The notes under the pieces are model-generated. The model had not been told where the DNA came from. It did no database searches and saw nothing but the letters and a program-made list of their open reading frames with translations. From the NCBI GenBank assembly GCA_964651475.1, contig CAZYXV010000007.1, positions 62,001 to 126,000 on the forward strand: a stretch of DNA of 64,000 nt. Direction: 5' to 3'. Every line of letters starts with the position of its first letter. The stretch's first letter is position 1. A program made the translations under genes and the position numbers. This document shows, piece after piece, positions 8,530 through 16,152 of the stretch. Source of the DNA: JBGSMF01 sp964651475 (GTDB lineage Bacteria > Chloroflexota > Anaerolineae > Fen-1058).

Positions 8530-10044
8530 TTATGGCGCAATGATGCACAGGCTGGCCAGTACCTTGTTCAAGGCCTCATCGTCGGTGGCCTGCTGCGGGC
8601 TGACCAACGCGATCAACACATAGCCCCGCGTGGAGCTGTTGACAGCCAACACCGACCCACCCCACGGGCTGGCCGCCGGCGGGATAATGTCCATGCGGGT
8701 GATTTGCGCGCCGCACGCCTTGGGTGTGCTCACTTTGCCCAGCCTGCCCTTGACCCCCAGCGAGTCGGCGATGGCCTGGACGCTGGCAGGCGCCGGCGGC
8801 TCGGTTCCGGCCAGATTGAGCGCGTTGACCAATACCACGCGCATAGAGATGGTGGCCGTGCTGGGCGTGGTGGCGATCAGCATGGTATCCCTGGCATCGC
8901 CCGACTTGACCTTGCTCGCTTCGGCGCGTATGTATTCGTCTTGGGTCAAAGTGGCGGAATAAGCCTTTTGCCAGTTGACGTTGGTAAAGTCAACCGTGTT
9001 AAAGGTCTTGGGCAGCCACAGCCTGACCGTATCGCGCACTCGCCACTCTTGCCACCCTTCAGGCGCTTTAGGCGTGGACGACATAACAACGGGGGTGGCG
9101 GTGAGGCGCATGGTGGGCGAGGGGCGCGGTGTGACCGTAGGCCGGACGACAACTTGCAAACCGCACAGGCTGCCCAAGGCTCTTTCCAACGTATTGCGCA
9201 CGGTGGGGAAATCGCGTGGGCTGACCAACATAATCATCAAATAGCCGTCGCCGGGTTCCGTAGCGGCCAGCACAAATCCGCGCCATGCGCTCGGATCGTC
9301 GAGCTTGGGCGGGATCACCTCCACCTGGGTCATTTGCGTGGTGCCGCACGCATCGCGATTGCGAATGTTCGCAAGCTCGCCGCCAATGCCCAGGCCGCTG
9401 ACGATGGGCTGGATGCTAGAGACGCCCGGATGCTCGCTGCCGGCCAGCATAGACGCGCGAACAATCTGCACTCGCACGAGCGCAGATTCCTTGGGAGACG
9501 AAACGCCCGCCAGCAGCGTGTCCTGATCCAGGCCGGATTTGGCCTTGTTGGCTATGCTGCTCAGATAACTGTTTTGGGCCAACGTGGTCGAATACACATT
9601 TTGCCAGTCGCTATCTGAAAAATTGACCACCTGATACATATCGGGCAGCCACACCTTGAGGCGGTTATCGGCCACCAGCCACTCGCGCCAGCCGGAGGGC
9701 GGCGGCTGCGTTGGAAAGCCTGCCACTGCCGTGGCCTGGACAGACGTTTGGCTAGACGGTGTGCCGCTTTGCGGTCGAGGTGGGGCGGCGGGCTTGCCCC
9801 CAAACAAGCGCGGCGCAACAAAGATCGCCAGAATAGCCACTACCACGATCGCCGCGCCGCCAATCGCCAAAGGCCGCCAGTTGCGGGACGGCAGCGCAGG
9901 AAGCGCAGGGAGCGCCGGCATTGCCGCCGCCCTGACCGGGGCGTTTTTGGAGCGGGGGGCAAGCGCCGGCAGTGTGTTTTCGCAGCGGGGGCAGCCGGGC
10001 GCGTCATCAGGAAAGCGGTATAAGCAATATGGACACGTGCGCAT
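8530..10044 (-). CDS. Zinc-ribbon membrane protein with a duplicated extracellular domain
   Basis: 504 residues from ATG 10044, chosen for GGAGG eight bases upstream; the longer frame adds 22 unlikely residues. It opens with a zinc ribbon (CPYC...CPRC, residues about 3-20), then an Ala/Pro linker and one membrane helix (about 57-75, GGAAIVVVAILAIFV). Outside are two copies of a domain of about 165 residues. Each begins GW(R/Q)EW.V.D..(K/R)(V/L)WLP and ends in a hydrophobic segment with LVSP and a final (A)LGSLC/LASLC. The duplicated domain is not one I recognise. Related single-copy domains may be widespread in Chloroflexota. TATACT on the minus strand (plus-strand 10078-10083) is a possible -10 box. 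Confidence 0.75.
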   Translation of the reverse strand: MRTCPYCLYRFPDDAPGCPRCENTLPALAPRSKNAPVRAAAMPALPALPALPSRNWRPLAIGGAAIVVVAILAIFVAPRLFGGKPAAPPRPQSGTPSSQTSVQATAVAGFPTQPPPSGWREWLVADNRLKVWLPDMYQVVNFSDSDWQNVYSTTLAQNSYLSSIANKAKSGLDQDTLLAGVSSPKESALVRVQIVRASMLAGSEHPGVSSIQPIVSGLGIGGELANIRNRDACGTTQMTQVEVIPPKLDDPSAWRGFVLAATEPGDGYLMIMLVSPRDFPTVRNTLERALGSLCGLQVVVRPTVTPRPSPTMRLTATPVVMSSTPKAPEGWQEWRVRDTVRLWLPKTFNTVDFTNVNWQKAYSATLTQDEYIRAEASKVKSGDARDTMLIATTPSTATISMRVVLVNALNLAGTEPPAPASVQAIADSLGVKGRLGKVSTPKACGAQITRMDIIPPAASPWGGSVLAVNSSTRGYVLIALVSPQQATDDEALNKVLASLCIIAP

Positions 10045-10264
10045 ATTCACGTTCCTCCGCGTCAATCTTTCGCTTATAGTATACGACACTTTGCGCCAGA
10101 AATCCAGCACCCGGCCAGAGTTGGGTGCGCCACGTCTGGCACCGGCCCTGGCTTGACGCCTATGGCAGACTGGGCATAATAGAACAAATCAGCGAGACTT
10201 GTCGAGAGGAAAGAACGTGAACAAGAAACAATCCACGCAAGGTTTTGCCCGAGGAGTAATGCAC

Positions 10265-11140
10265 ATGAAGAACAAGCTGCAACTTGGCAATGTCATCATG
10301 GTAGTATTGATCTTGGGTGTGGCGCTCGCATCGAGCGTGTTCTGCTGCCGAACGCCCGCGCCGACGAGCACCCGTGTCTACCACACGCTCACGCCTGTTC
10401 CCACGGCCACACCCGGCCCCAGCCCCACACCTTACCCCACCCCCACCCAGTCCACGCCGGGCGCGACGGTCACGCCGCGCACCGCCACCCCACCGCCCAC
10501 CCCAACGATGACGAGAGACGAACAGGCGTTGGTGACTCTAATGCAACACGACAGCCCCCAAAGCGTCACTTCTCCTGATGAATGTTATGAGGTCATGAAG
10601 ACTGAAGCATCGTGTAGCTTTACCTGGTATGCCGCCCATATCACGCGTCCCGAGTGGGAAGCTTTGTTTCCCAACACCAAGTTTATCTTAGCCAAGAGCT
10701 ATCTGTATGGGAATGAACCAGGTGCAAGGAGACGTAACCAGCTCATCATCGAGCACGCTACCTCACGCTACGATCTCTCCGATTTTCAGCGATTGCTGGA
10801 CGCGAATCGCATCGTGGTCACCGACCAGAATCGCGAGCTGGTCGCCAAGGCGTTTGTGTTGATGGCCTTGCCGGATTACCTGGATGAGGACATTGTGTTT
10901 TCTGATTGGAAGGAAGGCAGTTGGCCGTCGGAATGGTGGGAACCCTATAACTATACAATTACAGCGTGGACAAAGATCCAAGGGCTAAAGATTAGGTGGC
11001 GATTTCTGTTCCGTGAGGGTCGTTTGCCAGTTGTTAGAGGAGTAATCATAGAGCAAAACATCGGCGACTATATTGACGTATCGTTTAGAACATTGCCTCC
11101 CCCCTCCCAGGAACAACTCACTTATTGGAGTAATAGATAG
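10265..11140 (+). CDS. Secreted or membrane-anchored protein of unknown function with Pro/Thr linker
   Basis: 291 residues from ATG 10265, preferred because GAGGAG (10251-10256) lies eight bases upstream and MKNK starts a good signal helix. Possible earlier starts are ATG 10259 and GTG 10217, the latter also with a purine-rich site. After the hydrophobic segment (about 8-28, ending FCC) comes a linker of about 55 residues rich in Pro and Thr. A globular part of about 210 residues follows with several Trp and Cys (CYEVMKTEASCSFTW). I do not recognise the domain. The cysteines at the end of the helix could be lipidated, but the lipobox is poor. Confidence 0.6.
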   Translation: MKNKLQLGNVIMVVLILGVALASSVFCCRTPAPTSTRVYHTLTPVPTATPGPSPTPYPTPTQSTPGATVTPRTATPPPTPTMTRDEQALVTLMQHDSPQSVTSPDECYEVMKTEASCSFTWYAAHITRPEWEALFPNTKFILAKSYLYGNEPGARRRNQLIIEHATSRYDLSDFQRLLDANRIVVTDQNRELVAKAFVLMALPDYLDEDIVFSDWKEGSWPSEWWEPYNYTITAWTKIQGLKIRWRFLFREGRLPVVRGVIIEQNIGDYIDVSFRTLPPPSQEQLTYWSNR

Positions 11141-11142
11141 CG

Positions 11143-11400
11143 ATGAAGACTCGATCTATCTCATCAATTGCATTAGCTTGTGCGTCTGCCGCTTTGTTGC
11201 TGGCACTGACCTTCACTGCTGTATCTGCCCAGGCAGCACCCACCACGCCTAATATTTTGCCAGCTTCTGCGCCGGCATTGCAGCAAGCATCTCCTGTGCC
11301 GGCGGCTAACTGCTCAGCCTGTCATTGCGAGCCGCCAAAGGCGGCGAAGCAATCTCCACCATGCGAACAGGGGATTGCTTCGGCGCAGAGTTTATCCTAA
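11143..11400 (+). pseudogene. Secreted-protein ORF truncated by a dispersed repeat
   Basis: 85 codons. Residues 1-31 are a clean signal peptide (MKTRSISSIALACASAALL... ending VSAQA), followed by about 28 Ala/Pro-rich residues. From base 11321 the reading frame runs into an intergenic repeat (GTCATTGCGAG family) and stops at 11400 without a domain. It starts two bases after the previous stop, so it was probably co-transcribed with it. Most likely the remains of a secreted protein gene cut by the repeat; a genuine short secreted peptide cannot be excluded. Confidence 0.5.
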
Positions 11401-11420
11401 GCGCAGCGAAAGACGCCTTC
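11321..11420. repeat. Dispersed palindromic repeat (GTCATTGCGAG family), partly degenerate
   Basis: GTCATTGCGAG at 11321-11331, an internal hairpin GCCGCC/GGCGGC, then GAAGCAATCT. An inverted GATTGCTTCGGCGC follows from about 11372, then a second common repeat-like stretch around GAGTTTATCCTAAGCGC (from 11388). A more complete copy of the first family lies at 40085-40199. The right arm here is not intact. Confidence 0.6.
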
Positions 11421-11524
11421 GTAACCCTGGCGCCCAAGACTAGCGTCCCGGACAGGCTGCCCGCCAGGGCACGTCTGACAGACGCCGGGCCGAGTTATGC
11501 TGGCAGGCAAAATCGCGGCGGGGC

Positions 11525-11553
11525 TTGACAAACCGTCTCAAATGTGATATAGT
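11525..11553 (+). promoter_or_regulatory. Strong sigma-70-type promoter for the radical SAM pair
   Basis: TTGACA (11525-11530), 17-base spacer, TATAGT (11548-11553). The first operator overlaps the -10 box. The ATG is at 11637. Confidence 0.85.
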
Positions 11554-11568
11554 GTACGTAATACACTA
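11550..11568 (+). promoter_or_regulatory. Operator 1 of the radical SAM operon
   Basis: Palindrome TAGTGT-N7-ACACTA, in full TAGTGTACGTAATACACTA. It overlaps the -10 box, so binding should block RNA polymerase. Confidence 0.7.
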
Positions 11569-11601
11569 ATGCGGCGACGCCGCTTTATTTTCAAGTTTGT
11601 T

Positions 11602-11620
11602 TAGTGTATAAAACACACTA
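11602..11620 (+). promoter_or_regulatory. Operator 2 of the radical SAM operon
   Basis: TAGTGTATAAAACACACTA, again TAGTGT-N7-ACACTA, with flanking T and A extending the symmetry. Its centre is 52 bases from that of operator 1, close to five helical turns, so two bound dimers would sit on the same face. AGTGTA half-sites recall some GntR-type regulators, but the regulator is not identified in this window. Confidence 0.7.
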
Positions 11621-11636
11621 AAGAGGAGCGTGCGCT

Positions 11637-13040
11637 ATGAAATGGCATTCACCTTCTCAAGGCGACGGGCAACGCTATGCGCCGGCGGAGGTGTTCGCGG
11701 CGGGGCTGCGCCACCATCACATCGCCAACACCGCCTACCCCATCCACCACAGCCAGACCATGAAGCCGTACCGGGTGCACCGCGGCGAGTTCGAGTCTGT
11801 CGCTGCCCGGGCGTGGCAAGGCGTCGAGGAACTGGGCCTGTACGTGCACGTGCCATTCTGCCAGGGGCGCTGCGCCTTTTGCGAATACACCGTCATTGAC
11901 TCGGCAGACAATCAAAAGTACGAGGAGCGTTATTTCGACCTGCTCCTGGCGGAGATGGAATTGTACCGCGCCCTGCTTGGCCCCAAGACCCTGATTGGCT
12001 TTGACATCGGCGGGGGGACGCCGGCCCTGGTGAGGGTGGAAAACATCGAACGGGTGGTGCGCGCGGCCCGGTCGGCCTTTCGCTTCCGGCCCGGGGTGGT
12101 CATCAGCATCGAAACCACGCCGTCCATCGCCGCCAAGCAGCCGGAAAAAATCGCCGCGCTGCGGCACATGGGCATCGAGCGCATCAGCATGGGGGTGCAA
12201 ACCACGCAGCTTGCCCTGGCGAACAAGATCGGGCGCGAGTACAAGGGATTCGCCAGCTTGCAGCGGGCCGCCAGCCACATCCGCGCCGCGGGCTTTAGCC
12301 GGTTCAACATTGACCTGATGTACGGCTTTGCCGGGCAATCGGTGGATGATTGGCGGGGCAGCGTGGAAAAAAGCCTCGAACTGGACTCTGACTATATCAC
12401 GCTCTACCAGATGCGCTACAAAGGCACCAAGCTGCAAGCGCAAGCAAACGAGGTCTCCAAAGAAACCATTGCCGAGATGGTAGCGGCGGCGCGCGCGCGC
12501 CTGCTGGCGGCCGGCTATGCGGCGACGCCGGGCAAAAATACCTACAGCCGCATCCCCGGCGACGTGGGCGCCAGCGACTATTTGACGCATCGCGTCATTA
12601 GGGGCACGCCCTACCTGGGCCTGGGGCTGGGTGCGCAATCGCTCACCCACACCACGCTGGCCTACAACCAGGGCGCGGCCTCCAAGACCATCCCGCCTTA
12701 CGAGCGCGCCGTGCAGGCCGGGCAACTCCCCATCCAAGACCTGTACGACTTGCCGCTGGTTGCGAGCATGGCCAAAATGATTTCCGTCTCGTTTTACTTT
12801 GGCGAAATCAACCTGGATTACTTTGAACGCAAATTTGGGACGCCTCTGGAGGCTCAATTTCCACAAGAAGTAGCTTTTGTGTTGGAGCGAGGCTTGATGG
12901 AATATCGCAATGGCTGCCTGGGATTGACTGACGATGGGGTCAAGGCATACAACGGCGTGATCGCGCTCTTTTACGCTCCGGCGGTAAAGGCGCATTTGCT
13001 GCAGCGGCCAGTGGGATTCCAGAAACATGAAACCGTATGA
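11637..13040 (+). CDS. Radical SAM protein of the HemW/coproporphyrinogen oxidase-like group
   Basis: 467 residues. The cluster-binding motif C75-x3-C79-x2-C82 lies in HVPFCQGRCAFCEY, which is the HemN/HemW pattern. Also visible are the SAM-binding GGGTP (IGGGTPALV), ISIETTP, ISMGVQT and FNIDLMYG segments, and a C-terminal wing after residue 350. About 65 residues precede the usual start (TAYPIHHSQTMKPYR), unlike standard HemW. The next radical SAM gene overlaps by 14 bases, so the two act together. Paired genes of this sort recall the STM4012/STM4011 families, but I cannot confirm that. Genuine heme-related roles are not shown; the reaction is unknown. Start has AGAGGAG upstream. Confidence 0.8.
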   Translation: MKWHSPSQGDGQRYAPAEVFAAGLRHHHIANTAYPIHHSQTMKPYRVHRGEFESVAARAWQGVEELGLYVHVPFCQGRCAFCEYTVIDSADNQKYEERYFDLLLAEMELYRALLGPKTLIGFDIGGGTPALVRVENIERVVRAARSAFRFRPGVVISIETTPSIAAKQPEKIAALRHMGIERISMGVQTTQLALANKIGREYKGFASLQRAASHIRAAGFSRFNIDLMYGFAGQSVDDWRGSVEKSLELDSDYITLYQMRYKGTKLQAQANEVSKETIAEMVAAARARLLAAGYAATPGKNTYSRIPGDVGASDYLTHRVIRGTPYLGLGLGAQSLTHTTLAYNQGAASKTIPPYERAVQAGQLPIQDLYDLPLVASMAKMISVSFYFGEINLDYFERKFGTPLEAQFPQEVAFVLERGLMEYRNGCLGLTDDGVKAYNGVIALFYAPAVKAHLLQRPVGFQKHETV

Positions 13041-13848
13041 CTTTGCCAATATCCTCTTTGGCGGGCCGTGCAACCTGCGCTGTCCCGACTGCATTGGCCG
13101 CCAGCTTGACCCGGCGCTGACGCCGGATAACCTGGACGAATTTCCGCCGCGCAATCTGGATGTTTTTATCGCGCTGCTAAAACAACACGGCGTCACCCAA
13201 GTGGTCTTTACCGGCGCCAACACCGATCCTCAACTGTATCGCCACGAGGATCGCTTGCTAGATTGGCTGCGCGAGCGCCTTCCTGAAACGCGCTGCTCGC
13301 TGCACACCAACGGATTGCTGGCGCTGCGCAAGATAGAGACGTTCAATCGCTATGACCGGGTGACGCTCTCCTTTCCGTCATTTGACCCGGCTATCTATCA
13401 AAAGATGACTGGCTCGGCGCGCATGCCGGACCTCTCCCGAATCTTGCAACAAGCCCGGGTCCCGGTAAAGATCTCGTGCGTCGTCAATCAGCACAATGCC
13501 AGGCACATAAGTGAATTTCTCCGCCGCTGCCAGGGGTTGAACATCAAGCGAGTCGTGTTTCGCCCCGTGTATTATCCCGGCTCTATTCCGGGCAGCTCGT
13601 CACGGCATCTGGATTGCCTGCTCGGCCTGCCCGGCCTGGTTCAAAAAACAGCCTATCGAGGCAACCCCATGTACGAATATGGCGGAATGCAAATCACCTG
13701 GTGGGATTTTAGTCAAAGCACCAGCGCCTCGCTGAACCTCTTTAGCAATGGCCACATCAGCCCCGATTATCTGCTCGTAAAAGCATCTCACGTCCAGCGC
13801 AAGTTGGCACGCGCGCCCGCATCCAGCAGAACAGTCACCAGGCAATGA
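13027..13848 (+). CDS. Radical SAM protein, partner of the preceding gene
   Basis: 273 residues with C15-x3-C19-x2-C22 (GGPCNLRCPDC), the canonical radical SAM 4Fe-4S site, then segments fitting the TIM-barrel: VVFTGANTDPQLY, CSLHTNGLLAL, RVTLSFPSFDPAIYQKMTG, VKISCVVNQHN. No auxiliary Cys cluster (SPASM) is evident at the end. It overlaps the HemW-like gene by 14 bases, which implies translational coupling and shared control by the twin operators. It may act on the same substrate. Function unknown. Confidence 0.8.
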   Translation: MKPYDFANILFGGPCNLRCPDCIGRQLDPALTPDNLDEFPPRNLDVFIALLKQHGVTQVVFTGANTDPQLYRHEDRLLDWLRERLPETRCSLHTNGLLALRKIETFNRYDRVTLSFPSFDPAIYQKMTGSARMPDLSRILQQARVPVKISCVVNQHNARHISEFLRRCQGLNIKRVVFRPVYYPGSIPGSSSRHLDCLLGLPGLVQKTAYRGNPMYEYGGMQITWWDFSQSTSASLNLFSNGHISPDYLLVKASHVQRKLARAPASSRTVTRQ

Positions 13849-13925
13849 GCTTGCCGCAACCAAGTTCGTGTCTTAAAACCCGTACAGGAATACTGCTCGC
13901 GCCCGGAAACTGGAGCCGCCGCGTC

Positions 13926-13954
13926 TTGTTTTTGCTTCCACCTTGTGCTAGAAT
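13926..13954 (+). promoter_or_regulatory. Promoter for the zinc-ribbon membrane protein
   Basis: TTGTTT (13926-13931), 17-base spacer, TAGAAT (13949-13954). It places the RNA start near 13961, immediately before two hairpins. Confidence 0.55.
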
Positions 13955-13961
13955 GACTAGG

Positions 13962-14010
13962 CGGGTCGGCTACGCCGACCCGAAGCAGTTTCGAGCTTTG
14001 CCCGAAACTG
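13962..14010 (+). promoter_or_regulatory. Two-hairpin structured leader
   Basis: Hairpin 1: CGGGTCGGC (13962-13970) with GCCGACCCG (13974-13982), nine pairs, three-base loop. Hairpin 2: GCAGTTTCG (13985-13993) with CGAAACTGC (14002-14010), nine pairs, eight-base loop. Neither is followed by a U-run, so they are not ordinary terminators. They may be a leader element or a dispersed repeat. Confidence 0.5.
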
Positions 14011-14048
14011 CGACCGAGAAAGAACATTTTTCCGAAAGGGCAACACGA

Positions 14049-14540
14049 ATGACACGACAAGAACTGCGCGCTATGATGGAAGGCATGTTTATCAGCGCCC
14101 TCATCACCTTGCTCTTGTTTCTGGGGGGGCTGTCACTCTTGCCGCCCACCATTTATTGGAGCATTGCCATTTTTGCGGTTCTCTCTGGAATGTTGGCCCT
14201 GTATTACGAGCTTAAGGGCGAAGAAGAGTGGACGCGCTCGCGGCAAGAACTGGTGTATGCCATGCTCATCGGCGTGGTCATTTTGTGGGTATTTTTCAGC
14301 GGCGGCACGCCATTGCTTTTTTGGGGCGGGATCGCCTTTTGGGTCGTGTTCAGCGTGCTGGCGTTCCTGTTCGACCGGCGCGCCAAGCAAAAACTGGAGC
14401 GGCTGGCCGAACAAATCGCGGTGTACTGCCCGCGCTGCGGAACCAAAAACAGCAGCGGCGCCCGGCTTTGCGTCAAGTGCGGGCTGCAATTGGCGCACAT
14501 TTACAAAATCATCCAAAGAGCCAACACACAACGCCATTGA
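14049..14540 (+). CDS. Small membrane protein with C-terminal zinc ribbon
   Basis: 163 residues from ATG 14049; the frame is open further upstream, but that part lies across the promoter and leader. Four hydrophobic segments (about 13-30, 37-52, 72-86, 90-108) are followed by a charged helix (RRAKQKLERLAEQI) and a zinc ribbon CPRCGTKN...CVKCGLQL (about 132-153). The N-terminal part has no family I recognise. The purine-rich site before the start (GAAAGGG) is modest. Probably transcribed alone. Confidence 0.65.
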   Translation: MTRQELRAMMEGMFISALITLLLFLGGLSLLPPTIYWSIAIFAVLSGMLALYYELKGEEEWTRSRQELVYAMLIGVVILWVFFSGGTPLLFWGGIAFWVVFSVLAFLFDRRAKQKLERLAEQIAVYCPRCGTKNSSGARLCVKCGLQLAHIYKIIQRANTQRH

Positions 14541-14676
14541 TGGCCGCGCTATCTGCCCACAATATCCATTTGCCATAAACGTGATTTTAAGCGAAAATAA
14601 ACACTCACAACAGCACCAGATCATCGTTTAATCCAGGGCCAGATACCCTGGTCATTGCTACTTTACAAGGGGATGT

Positions 14677-16152
14677 ATGAATATCAAAACGCAACACACT
14701 GCTATCCAGACCGTCGCCGCAGACGCCATCATCGTCAACCTGTTCGAAGACGCTCAGCAACCCACAGGCGCAGCCGCCGCCGTGGACCAGGCGCTTTCCG
14801 GCGCAATCGCCGCCCTGATCCAGGGCGGCGACCTGAAAGGCAAATCCGGCCAGGTTGCTGTGCTCTACCCACGCGGGGCCATCCCGGCAACGCGCGTGCT
14901 GGTGGCGGGACTGGGCAAGGCCCAAGATTTCACGCTCGACCAGGCGCGCAAAGCCTCGGCCGTTGCGTGCCGCATGGCGCGCGAGTTGGGCGCGGAATCT
15001 ATTGCCAGCGTCGTTCACGGCGACGGCGCGCAAGCCGCGCAGGCCAGCGTCGAGGGGGCCGTGTTGGGACTGTACGAATTTCGCGTCCACAAGACCGAGC
15101 CGGCTCCACGTAAAGCCGTGCACACTTTTACGCTGGTCGAGGCGGACGCAAACAAGATGCCCGACGTCGAACGCGGCGCGCGCATCGGGCGCGTAGCAGC
15201 CGAGGCGACTTGCCTGACGCGCGACCTCGTCAATCAGCCCGCCAACTATATGACGCCGACGCTGTTGGCCGAAGCGGCCAGTCAAGCCGCCGCCGAAAGC
15301 GGCCTGCACTGCCAGGTGTATGGGGCAGAGTGGATGCGCGAACAAAACATGGGGGCGCTGCTGGGCGTCACACAGGGCAGCGATGAACCCCCGCGTTTCA
15401 TCGTCCTGGAACACGGGCGAGGCCGCTCCAGGCAGCCGCTCGTGTTTGTGGGCAAGGGCATCACATTCGACTCGGGCGGCATTAGCATCAAGCCGGCTGA
15501 AGGTATGGAAGCGATGAAAAACGATATGGGCGGCGCGGCCGCCGTCGTGGGCGCGCTGCGCGCCATCGGGCAACTCGACCTGCCGCTGCACGTCGTCGGC
15601 ATTATCCCCGCTTGCGAGAACCTGCCGTCAGGCCACGCCTACAAGCCAAGCGACGTGCTACGCGCGCGGAATGGCAAAACCATCGAAGTCCTCAGCACGG
15701 ACGCCGAGGGGCGGCTGATCCTGGCCGACGCGCTGTGCTACGCGGCAGAGTATCAGCCGGCCGCCGTCGTTGACCTGGCCACGTTGACCGGCGCGTGCGT
15801 GGTGGCGTTGGGCAAAAACGTGGCCGCCGGCTTGTTCTCTTCGGATGAGGGCCTGCGCGATAAGGTGCGCCAGGCCGGGGCGAGCGCCGGAGAAAAATTG
15901 TGGCCCATGCCGCTGTTCCCAGAATATCGCGAAAGCATCAAGAGCGACGTGGCCGATATCAAGAACCAGGGCGGGCGGCAAGGCGGCGTGGGAACGTCGG
16001 CCGTTTTTCTGCAAGAGTTTACGGGTTATCCATGGGCGCACCTGGACATTGCCGGCATGGCGACCATCGAAAAGGAGAACGGCGAGTACGTAAAAGGCGC
16101 GACCGGGTTTGGGGTGCGCACCCTGGTCGAGTTGGCGCAGCGTTGGGCCTGA
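14677..16152 (+). CDS. pepA: Leucyl aminopeptidase (M17 family)
   Basis: 491 residues, the usual length of PepA. The N-terminal macro-like domain runs to about 180. The catalytic domain has the two-metal site motifs: VGKGITFDSGGISIKP, KNDMGGAAAV, and STDAEGRLILADAL (the family signature NTDAEGRL with Ser for Asn). It removes N-terminal residues from peptides as a cytoplasmic hexamer. A purine-rich AAGGGGA precedes ATG 14677. The patatin gene begins inside its last codons. About 135 bases of A/T-rich DNA lie upstream; I see no sure promoter there. Confidence 0.95.
   Translation: MNIKTQHTAIQTVAADAIIVNLFEDAQQPTGAAAAVDQALSGAIAALIQGGDLKGKSGQVAVLYPRGAIPATRVLVAGLGKAQDFTLDQARKASAVACRMARELGAESIASVVHGDGAQAAQASVEGAVLGLYEFRVHKTEPAPRKAVHTFTLVEADANKMPDVERGARIGRVAAEATCLTRDLVNQPANYMTPTLLAEAASQAAAESGLHCQVYGAEWMREQNMGALLGVTQGSDEPPRFIVLEHGRGRSRQPLVFVGKGITFDSGGISIKPAEGMEAMKNDMGGAAAVVGALRAIGQLDLPLHVVGIIPACENLPSGHAYKPSDVLRARNGKTIEVLSTDAEGRLILADALCYAAEYQPAAVVDLATLTGACVVALGKNVAAGLFSSDEGLRDKVRQAGASAGEKLWPMPLFPEYRESIKSDVADIKNQGGRQGGVGTSAVFLQEFTGYPWAHLDIAGMATIEKENGEYVKGATGFGVRTLVELAQRWA

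Noticed and set aside
11649..13223. Minus-strand open frame of 524 codons
   Set aside because: It lies opposite the two radical SAM genes, has no recognisable domain and the His/Arg/Gln-rich make-up of a shadow of GC-rich coding DNA.
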